From TMED69 sp036130055 (lineage in GTDB: Bacteria > Pseudomonadota > Gammaproteobacteria > Ga0077536): DNA of 28,755 nt. Positions 22,230 through 28,755 of this stretch are shown here, one piece after another. The stretch is from the NCBI GenBank assembly GCA_036130055.1, contig JAYYOR010000006.1, positions 1-28,755 on the forward strand, in the 5' to 3' direction. Position 1 is the first letter of the stretch. Every line of letters starts with the position of its first letter. The notes below the pieces were generated by a model. It was not told where the DNA came from and did not search any database. It worked only from the letters and a program-made list of their open reading frames with translations. The position numbers were made by a program, and so were the translations under genes.

Positions 22230-23531
22230 TTATCGACTATCACGACTTAAATATTTTCTTCGATCATATCCAGTATAGAGTTGTCTGGGCCGGCCTATCC
22301 GCTGACTCGGATCCTCAATCATTTCATTCCATTGGGCCACCCAGCCAACCGTTCTTGCTAACGCAAAGAGTGCGGTAAACATAGTCGTAGGGAATCCCAT
22401 CGCCTTTAGAGTTATTCCAGAATAAAAATCAATATTTGGATACAATTTTTTTTCAACAAAATAATCATCGTTAAGTGCAATTTTCTCGAGTTCTAGAGCT
22501 ACTTGAAGGAGAGGGTCATTCACAATACCAAGCTCCTCGAGGACTTCATGACACGTTGCTTGCATAACTTTTGCTCTTGGATCATAGTTCTTGTATACCC
22601 TATGGCCAAAACCCATCAGCCTAAAGGGATCATCTTTATCTTTCGCTTTTTTTATGAACTCAGGAATCTGGTCGGGGGTGCCTATCTCCATCAACATGTT
22701 GAGCGCAGCTTCATTGGCGCCGCCGTGAGCAGGCCCCCATAAGCATGCAATCCCCGCTGCTATTGCGGCAAAAGGATTTGCCCCTGAGGAGCTGGCAAGT
22801 CTTACCGTCGAGGTCGAAGCATTTTGCTCATGGTCCGCATGAAGTATAAATATTTTATCTAATGCCCTCGCTAAAGTAGGAGACACTTTATTTTTAGACG
22901 CTGGTACAGCAAAGCACATATTTAAAAAATTTGCCGTGTAATCTAATTCATTGTCCGGGTAGACGAACGGTTGACCTAACGAAAATTTAAACGCCATCGC
23001 AGCTATTGTCGGCATTTTTGCTATCAATCGTCTACCGGCGATCATTCTCTGATGGGGATCATTTACGTCTGTTGAATCATGATAAAAAGCTGACAAAGCT
23101 CCCACAACTCCACACATTATGGCCATTGGATGGGCATCGCTTCTAAAACCATTATAAAATTTTATTAGTTGCTCATGAACCATCGTATGATAAGTTATTG
23201 CCAACTCAAATTCTTTATATTCATCCTTAGTTGGTAGTTCTCCATTAAGTAAAAGATACGCAGTTTCTACAAAATTACTTTCTTCTGCAAGCTCGTCAAT
23301 TGGATAACCTCGATAAAGCAGAACTCCTTTTTCTCCGTCGATATAAGTAATTTTCGACTCACAACTAGCAGTGGATGTAAAACCAGGATCGTACGTAAAT
23401 TGGCCTGTCTCGCCGTATAACGTCGAGATATCGATCACACTTGGTCCTAAGGTTCCGTCCTTCAACTCGAAACCATAATCTTTATCTTTAATGCTTAATC
23501 CAGCTGTTTTTAACTCTTCTTTTTTAGTCAC
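22230..23531 (-). CDS. gltA: Citrate synthase (type II)
   Basis: Condenses acetyl-CoA and oxaloacetate to citrate, the entry of the TCA cycle. The sequence follows E. coli GltA closely: GTLGPSVIDI, FTYDPGFTSTASCESKI, ILHADHEQNASTSTVR, LWGPAHGGANEAAL, LMGFGHRVYKNYDPRA and NIDFYSG. The catalytic triad matches H264/H305/D362 of E. coli. The longest frame begins with a TTG at 23576 and gives 448 residues with a basic 20-residue extension. I prefer the GTG at 23529-23531, which has AAAGG 9-10 nt upstream and yields 433 residues, the usual size (catalytic residues then about 269, 310 and 368). Upstream, ATTTTA at 23610-23615 and AACCAA at 23632-23637 could be a minus-strand promoter with 16-nt spacing, weak. 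Confidence 0.97.
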   Translation of the reverse strand: MTKKEELKTAGLSIKDKDYGFELKDGTLGPSVIDISTLYGETGQFTYDPGFTSTASCESKITYIDGEKGVLLYRGYPIDELAEESNFVETAYLLLNGELPTKDEYKEFELAITYHTMVHEQLIKFYNGFRSDAHPMAIMCGVVGALSAFYHDSTDVNDPHQRMIAGRRLIAKMPTIAAMAFKFSLGQPFVYPDNELDYTANFLNMCFAVPASKNKVSPTLARALDKIFILHADHEQNASTSTVRLASSSGANPFAAIAAGIACLWGPAHGGANEAALNMLMEIGTPDQIPEFIKKAKDKDDPFRLMGFGHRVYKNYDPRAKVMQATCHEVLEELGIVNDPLLQVALELEKIALNDDYFVEKKLYPNIDFYSGITLKAMGFPTTMFTALFALARTVGWVAQWNEMIEDPSQRIGRPRQLYTGYDRRKYLSRDSR

Positions 23532-23729
23532 ACTATTTTTGCCTTTATTTTTATATTTGAATTTTCTAATACCCAATTTTAGTTTTTCTAATATTGGAAA
23601 CCAAGATTTATTTTATAAATTTACGCTCAAGAACCAACCTTTGTTCATAAAAAAGGAGTGTTTTCATAACTTTACAAAATTTTTTTAATTTAAAATTTTA
23701 ATGAATATTGGCCATATAAAAGAAAATTT

Positions 23730-26700
23730 TTAAGATTGATTTCGACGGAAGACCTTTTTAAAGTCTTCAAGACTTAGAATAAGGGATGGAATTAAAAGAA
23801 GAATAATTAGAGTAGCAGCCGCAATCCCAAAGACCATCGTGATTGCCATGGGAATTAAAAATTGCGCTTGTAAGCTTTTTTCGAATAAGAGCGGGGTTAG
23901 ACCGCCTATCGTGGTAGCAGAGGTTAGGACAACTGCTCTTAAACGGTCACAACTACCATTAATCACAGCTTCTTCGATTGGCTCGCTTTTTGCTCTTTCA
24001 TCTATAGTTCGCACTAAAACAATAGAATCATTAATCAGAATACCTGAAAGTCCAAGAATGGCGAAAAAACTCAACATGGTGAGATCGAACCCCAAAAGCA
24101 GATGACCAAAAACCGCGCCAATAAATCCAAACGGTATGGCAGAAATGACAACAAGAGGTCTCGTATAGCTGGAAAAAACCCACGCCAAAATAACATAGAT
24201 TAATATTAGGCCCAAAAAGGCGCCTTTTTTCATATCATCAGAGGTCTCTCTCTGCTCCCTAGCTCGTCCATCGAATCTTAATTCTAAATTATTAGAAGTG
24301 ACAATGTCATTTAATCCGTCTTTCATTAGAGCGTCTCGAATATAATCCAATCGTGTAATCGATTCGTCTATATCTGCTGTTACGGATACCTTTTTATTTC
24401 CGTTTTCTCGTTTTATTCTCATAAAGCCATTCTGCTGTGACAAATTAACGACTGTTTTCAATGTAGTTATTTTCCCCTCTGGTCCTTTAAGATAAACACC
24501 TTGAAGAAAATCATTTTGCAAGTCACTAGCTTTTAATTTTAATTTTACTTTTACTTCCTCATCACCTCGAGCAAACCTTGTCGCAACGATACCATCTATA
24601 TAATTACGGACTTGGTTGGCAACAAGACTTGTTGTGTAACCCATTGAAAGACCCCTTTCAGATACCGAAACTAGGATCTCAGGTTTGCCGAGAGGCAGGT
24701 CGTCATCGACATTAGAAATTCCAGGATAACGCTTGGCGAGCTCTGCAACCTCGATAGCAACTTTTTTTAGTTGAGCCGTATCAATTTCTGACGACCCAGC
24801 TATTCGGATATCAAGATCACCTCCTGGGGGACCTGAACGCTGACCCTCAAAAGTAAGATTATCGACCCCGATAGGCCAACCGGTTTGCTTCCTCCATTCT
24901 TTTATCAAATCAACAGCTTTAAAAGTTCTTTTATCCGAAGAGATTAATTCAACGATTATCCCTCCAAGCACATCAGTACTACTTGAGCGCTGTTTCGAAG
25001 TAGTACCAATATTCGCTCCAACAACACCCAACGACATTGTTACATTATTACTTTCATATCCAAGATTGGAAACCGCGTCATATAAAGCGCTCTCAAGTCT
25101 CAATACAGCAAGTTCCGTTTCTCCTCTTGAAGAGCCAGGTAGCATTTTTAAATTTGCAAATATCATATTGGGCTCGGGCGAAGGAAAAAACTGATAACCG
25201 ACCCTTCCTCCGAGCACTAAAGCGAAAGATAGAATAAGTAAGGAAATCGAGATCGAGATTGTTGAATAACGATTATTTACTGCGGCCTCTACAAAATGCT
25301 TAAATTTTGTGTTTTTAAAATTATTAAATTTTAAATCATTACCAGCGACCAGTCGGGTTAAGGCAGAATTAGATTCTGGTTTCCTAAAGCTATTCCCCAA
25401 GTGAAAAGGTAAAACCAAAAAACATTCTAATAAACTGGCAAGTAAAACTGTAACAACAACAAACGGAATGGCTGATATGATTTGTCCCATAATCCCAGAA
25501 ATAATAAAAAGAGGAATAAAGGCAGCAATTGTTGTTAGGGTTGAGCTAATTACAGGAACAGCCATGTTTGATGCCCCAAGTATTGCGGATTCCATTGGAT
25601 CAAACCCTTGGCTATTTTTAAAGTCTGCATGCTCACCTACAACTATAGCATCGTCTACAACTATGCCAATGGCCATTATCATTCCAAATAAACTCACCAT
25701 GTTTACCGTTTGATTACTAAGCTCCATCATTGCTAAAGTTGCTAATAGAGAAGCCGGTATCCCAACAGCGATCCAAATGGCAACCCTAAAACGCATAAAT
25801 AAAAAAAGCACGATTAGCACCAATAATAATCCCGTCACACCATTAAATATTAATAAATTTATCCGCTCTTTTATGCTTTCGGCTTTTACGTCGTACTGTT
25901 CTAAGTTAAGATTCGGAGGAATTTCTTTTCTAAGCTTAATTAGTTCTTTTGTTACTAATTTTGAAATTTCCAGTGCATCTGTTTTTCTTGAGCGCTGAAT
26001 ATCTATCTCAATGGCTGGTAATCCATTTCTAAAATATTGTATTGAGTTTTCGTCGACCGACTCGTAAACGTCTGCTAAGTTTTTTAAGAATAACTTTTGT
26101 CCGCCCGGCAAGGATTTTATTTCCAGATTTTCGAATTCAATTGCTTGCGTTTTTTGACCCACACTTCTAATTTGTTTTTGTCCATCGGAAATTTCTCCGC
26201 CAGGCACATTCACAGAAAGTGTTCTTACCCTTGTAGCTATTTCGTTAATTGATAAGTTATATTTATGAAGCGCTTCCGGCAATACCTCAATTAAGACCAA
26301 ATCGTCTCGCGCACCTTTTAAAGTAACATTCTCAACACCCAAATTAAGAAAGCGATCACGTATTAATTTTGCGTATCGTTTAATATCTTTTTCTGCTTTA
26401 TGTCCAGATATAACTAGTTTCGAAATAGTCTCATATCGTTGGATTTTTTTTATAAGAGGTCTTTCACTTTCGGCTGGTAGAGTCTGTAGTTGAGTTATAG
26501 CAGTTTCTACTTCAGACAGAGCTAGTTGCATGTCATGACCAGCGAAAAATTCTACGGTCGTAGTAGCTAGCCCTTCATATGAAACTGAACTTACATTTTT
26601 AACACCATTTAAAAAACGCACAGTTGGCTCAACTGCCTGAATAATTGTTGAATCCACATCCCTGGCAGAAGCTCCGGGCCAAGCTATTGAAATAGTAATG

Positions 26701-26852
26701 TAGTCCAAACCAAAATCTGGGAAAAACTGGCGATTAATGCTTGACGAGGCAACTAGCCCGCAAGCAATCATCAAAATCAGAATCAAATTGGGAGCAGTTG
26801 GATGTCTCGCAAAAAATGATAGTAGTTTTTTCAGTTGCGGGCCATCGCTCAC
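23730..26852 (-). CDS. RND-family efflux permease
   Basis: A 1040-residue inner-membrane proton-driven pump subunit with the full AcrB-like plan: TM1 (PNLILILMIACGLVASS), a large periplasmic loop, TM2-6, a second loop, TM8-12. TM4 keeps the proton-relay pair D400-D401 in IGIVVDDAIVVGEHAD. In TM10 the AcrB K940 position reads IND (940-942, SGILINDSIVLV), the form found in several non-AcrB RND branches. Porter-domain segments FPDFGLDYITISIAWPGAS, VEPTVRFLNGVKNVSS and LPGSSRGETELAV are clear. It starts with an ATGA overlap on the adaptor gene. The substrate is unknown. No outer-membrane channel gene lies in the window. Confidence 0.93.
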   Translation of the reverse strand: MSDGPQLKKLLSFFARHPTAPNLILILMIACGLVASSSINRQFFPDFGLDYITISIAWPGASARDVDSTIIQAVEPTVRFLNGVKNVSSVSYEGLATTTVEFFAGHDMQLALSEVETAITQLQTLPAESERPLIKKIQRYETISKLVISGHKAEKDIKRYAKLIRDRFLNLGVENVTLKGARDDLVLIEVLPEALHKYNLSINEIATRVRTLSVNVPGGEISDGQKQIRSVGQKTQAIEFENLEIKSLPGGQKLFLKNLADVYESVDENSIQYFRNGLPAIEIDIQRSRKTDALEISKLVTKELIKLRKEIPPNLNLEQYDVKAESIKERINLLIFNGVTGLLLVLIVLFLFMRFRVAIWIAVGIPASLLATLAMMELSNQTVNMVSLFGMIMAIGIVVDDAIVVGEHADFKNSQGFDPMESAILGASNMAVPVISSTLTTIAAFIPLFIISGIMGQIISAIPFVVVTVLLASLLECFLVLPFHLGNSFRKPESNSALTRLVAGNDLKFNNFKNTKFKHFVEAAVNNRYSTISISISLLILSFALVLGGRVGYQFFPSPEPNMIFANLKMLPGSSRGETELAVLRLESALYDAVSNLGYESNNVTMSLGVVGANIGTTSKQRSSSTDVLGGIIVELISSDKRTFKAVDLIKEWRKQTGWPIGVDNLTFEGQRSGPPGGDLDIRIAGSSEIDTAQLKKVAIEVAELAKRYPGISNVDDDLPLGKPEILVSVSERGLSMGYTTSLVANQVRNYIDGIVATRFARGDEEVKVKLKLKASDLQNDFLQGVYLKGPEGKITTLKTVVNLSQQNGFMRIKRENGNKKVSVTADIDESITRLDYIRDALMKDGLNDIVTSNNLELRFDGRAREQRETSDDMKKGAFLGLILIYVILAWVFSSYTRPLVVISAIPFGFIGAVFGHLLLGFDLTMLSFFAILGLSGILINDSIVLVRTIDERAKSEPIEEAVINGSCDRLRAVVLTSATTIGGLTPLLFEKSLQAQFLIPMAITMVFGIAAATLIILLLIPSLILSLEDFKKVFRRNQS

Positions 26853-28234
26853 AATACTTTGACACGTAGTCCTGGGCTAATATTTTCGAATAATCTTGAT
26901 ACTATCAATTCACCCGAATTTATTTTTGAACGAACGAGAAAATTGTCATTCGAGCGACCAACAACCTCAATAGGAAGTCTAACCAGCCTCTGGTCTCTCA
27001 CCACATAGATTTCGTTTTCTTGAGTTACAGCTCTCTCAGGTAATTCGTAGACATTCCTATAAATAAAATCCGGAAAAATCACTTCAACAAACGCACCAGC
27101 TCTCAACCCTAAATTTGAAGCGTCGTTTTGTAGAGAAGCGAACATTTCTACGCCACCCGTTTCAGGATTCATTTCAGCACCAATTCTGCTCAATTTGGCG
27201 TTGAATGAAATTTGTTCCGAACCAAGGTTCCAGTTTATTGTCAAAATCCTTCCAATCAAGTCTGTATTGTCTGAGGCTTTTTCAGTCTGGCCCTGATATG
27301 CACTTTTTGTGAATCGTCCATAATCTGCCTCGGGCAGCTCAAACCTGACTTCAAGTTCGTCGGAAGATAAGACACGACCGAGAGTTTCCCCTTTCTCCAG
27401 AAGTTGACCCAAAGCCAAAGATACCCCGGAGACGAACCCATCTAACGGGCTTTGGATTACTGTGTCGGAAAGTTCGCTTTCGGCGATTGCTAAGCTGGAG
27501 GCATTTTTGTCGTAGAGTGCCTCTTGTTGTTTAATCCGCGACTCCAATTTACTGATTTTTTGTCCTTTAAGTAAATAATCTTGTTCTCGAGACGCATATT
27601 TTGATTTCGTATCGTCAATTAATTGTTTGCTCTCTCTTCCTTGAGAAACTAGGGCAGCAATCCGTTCGACATTCCTTGCAGATATGTCTAACTGTTTTTT
27701 TGCAACTATTTCTAATTTTTTTTCAAAGGCAAGTTCTTTTTTTAATTCTTCTAAAACCGCTTCTGAGTGAAAAAGGTCGGCTCTTTTTTCTGCGGTTTGA
27801 TGCTCATATCGCTTCCGCTCAATCGTCAGCAACTCTACTCCTGACTCTACAAAGTTACCATCTTTAAAAGACGGGTTGAGAGAAACGATCTTTCCTCTAA
27901 GTTTGCTCCTAACTAACGCGGTTCGCGAGGACATTACTTCTCCGTATATCGTAATTTTAGGCTGCATATCAACCGATTCTGCCGATATTACGGCTACCGG
28001 CCAAACCTTTTCAACTTTTGGTGCAGCACTGGTTTCCGGTCTAGTATTAACGATCGCAAGAGAAACAACCAAGCTTAAGCAAATAATTGATAACGCTACT
28101 GGAACTTTTTTTACTTTATCAAGTCTTTTCGATCCAAAAATTTTTTTTAACTCACCGAGTTTGAACGCACTAAGTTTAGTGCTTAGAAAGGATAGGAATT
28201 TTGCCTTGGAAAAACGTTGTAGTAATTTTTTCAT
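26849..28234 (-). CDS. RND efflux periplasmic adaptor (membrane fusion protein)
   Basis: A 461-residue adaptor. An unusually long basic cytoplasmic N-terminus (about 43 residues, MKKLLQRFSKAKFLSFLS...) precedes one TM anchor (44-63, VPVALSIICLSLVVSLAIV). The first lipoyl half (RGKIVSLNPSFKDGNFVESG) is followed by a coiled-coil hairpin (about 140-245, rich in K/E/Q), the second lipoyl half (TVIQSPLDGFVSGVSLALG), a beta-barrel and a membrane-proximal domain. It bridges the permease to an outer-membrane channel. The start has no clear ribosome site. It lies 43 nt after the cytochrome gene and overlaps the permease, so the pump genes form one unit. Confidence 0.9.
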   Translation of the reverse strand: MKKLLQRFSKAKFLSFLSTKLSAFKLGELKKIFGSKRLDKVKKVPVALSIICLSLVVSLAIVNTRPETSAAPKVEKVWPVAVISAESVDMQPKITIYGEVMSSRTALVRSKLRGKIVSLNPSFKDGNFVESGVELLTIERKRYEHQTAEKRADLFHSEAVLEELKKELAFEKKLEIVAKKQLDISARNVERIAALVSQGRESKQLIDDTKSKYASREQDYLLKGQKISKLESRIKQQEALYDKNASSLAIAESELSDTVIQSPLDGFVSGVSLALGQLLEKGETLGRVLSSDELEVRFELPEADYGRFTKSAYQGQTEKASDNTDLIGRILTINWNLGSEQISFNAKLSRIGAEMNPETGGVEMFASLQNDASNLGLRAGAFVEVIFPDFIYRNVYELPERAVTQENEIYVVRDQRLVRLPIEVVGRSNDNFLVRSKINSGELIVSRLFENISPGLRVKVL

Positions 28235-28277
28235 TGTACTTAACCAACCAATAGTACTAATGGAGTTCGGCTCTCAC

Positions 28278-28628
28278 CTACTCTGCCAGGTCCCTCAAAC
28301 TCTTTTTCTTCGAGAAATATTGGCCCATCTTTTTTATATCCGAGTCCGTCAAACCTAATAACTTGACTTGAGCGTTCATGATAGGATGTTTACGTCTGCC
28401 GCTTTTATAAGCCTGAAGAGAATTAACCAAGTAATCCGCATATTGCCCAGCCAAAATCGGATAGTTTGGAACGACCGGTTTGTCTCCATTTACCCCATGA
28501 CAAGCAGCACACGCGCTGAGCTTCTGCTCGTAGCTCATGCCACCAGTTTGGGCTACTGATTCGAAGGATATTATGGTAAGACAAACTAATCCAAATACAA
28601 CCAAAAGGCGATTAATATTAATGATCAA
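28278..28628 (-). CDS. Monohaem c-type cytochrome (class I, c4/c553-like)
   Basis: A 116-residue periplasmic electron carrier: a signal peptide (residues 1-26, ending SVAQ), the haem-binding CAACH with C40, C43 and H44, and M84 in RKHPIMN as the distal ligand. PNYPILAGQYADYLVNSLQAYKSG is the c4/c553 family signature. The start is a TTG at 28626-28628 with AAGGAG 9 nt upstream, which outweighs the lack of an ATG. It is the second of two cytochrome genes in tandem and lies just upstream of the RND adaptor; that neighbourhood may be accidental. Confidence 0.87.
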   Translation of the reverse strand: MIININRLLVVFGLVCLTIISFESVAQTGGMSYEQKLSACAACHGVNGDKPVVPNYPILAGQYADYLVNSLQAYKSGRRKHPIMNAQVKLLGLTDSDIKKMGQYFSKKKSLRDLAE

Positions 28629-28660
28629 TTTTCAATGCTCCTTAAAAAAATCCTGTTTAC

Positions 28661-28755
28661 TTATTTTACTGATGATAAGTAAGCAGCAATATCATACATA
28701 TCTTGTTCAGTTAGCCTATAAGCATTAGCTTGCATGGTTCCATGCATTCTATCTC
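28661..28755 (-). CDS. c-type cytochrome, C-terminal end only
   Basis: The gene runs off the right edge of the window. The 31 visible codons end DRMHGTMQANAYRLTEQDM and DIAAYLSSVK, matching the C-terminal helix of c4/c553-type cytochromes (L-x2-x-DM-x-DIAAYLSS). The haem site would lie beyond the edge. The stop (TAA at 28661-28663) is 32 nt before the start of the next cytochrome. The pair could be a split form of a dihaem c4 or two separate monohaem carriers. Confidence 0.7.
   Translation of the reverse strand, partial: DRMHGTMQANAYRLTEQDMYDIAAYLSSVK

Noticed and set aside
27876..28358. Open frame of 160 codons on the plus strand
   Set aside because: Antisense to the RND adaptor and running into the cytochrome gene; low-complexity hydrophobic translation with no family features.
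1..28755. Search for tRNA, rRNA, CRISPR arrays, insertion sequences and prophage genes
   Set aside because: No cloverleaf-like segment, regular spaced repeat, transposase or integrase motif was visible; gaps are too short for most of these.

Overview
The window reads as chromosome of an AT-rich gammaproteobacterium with a compact genome. The best evidence is a minor pilin operon in the order fimT-pilV-pilW-pilX-pilY1-pilY2-like-pilE, which is the Pseudomonas/Xanthomonas order, together with a proteobacterial type II citrate synthase, a TonB-dependent receptor and an RND efflux pair. I cannot name a genus; an aquatic or marine lineage is a guess from base composition and compactness. I see no rRNA, tRNA, CRISPR array, phage or insertion sequence.

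Layout. 114-1956 (+): an exported protein of unknown function and an MFS transporter. 1989-2976 (-): a small exported Sel1-repeat protein overlapping a poly-gamma-glutamate hydrolase-type zinc enzyme. 3015-4246 (+): an AlkB-type dioxygenase coupled by an ATGA overlap to an SLT-type lipoprotein. 4247-4511: the longest non-coding gap, with a perfect 28-bp palindrome. About 4512-5352 (+): two small unknown genes. 5358-8489 (-): a winged-helix SAM methyltransferase followed by a TonB-dependent receptor, probably one transcript. 8573-11070 (+): a tight four-gene run of a PCu(A)C-type copper chaperone, a glutathionyl-hydroquinone-reductase-like protein, an unknown membrane-anchored protein and a three-TM cyclic-nucleotide-binding (Popeye-like) protein.

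11179-19606 (+): the pilus block. A 450-residue leucine-rich-repeat protein with a column of cysteines stops 1 nt before fimT, so it looks like the first gene of the pilin operon. The pilin genes overlap or abut and should be translated as a unit; PilY1 and the minor pilins would form the priming and tip complex of a type IV pilus. pilY1 carries a C7-A-C6 tract that is striking in this AT-rich DNA.

19610-20883: an RNase H-fold protein (-) and a divergent cysteine-rich small exported protein (+), separated by a region with a perfect 18-bp palindrome. 20885-23531 (-): gltA, then a cupin protein and an FkbM-type methyltransferase. 23730-28234 (-): an RND permease and its adaptor with ATGA overlap, preceded by one complete and one truncated c-type cytochrome gene that runs off the right edge.

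Most likely new biology: (i) the LRR gene built into the pilin operon; (ii) the copper chaperone / thiol reductase / cNMP-receptor operon; (iii) the methyltransferase plus TonB-receptor operon with a dyad in its leader; (iv) the poly-C tract in pilY1. Function calls rest on motif recognition by eye; no database search was run.
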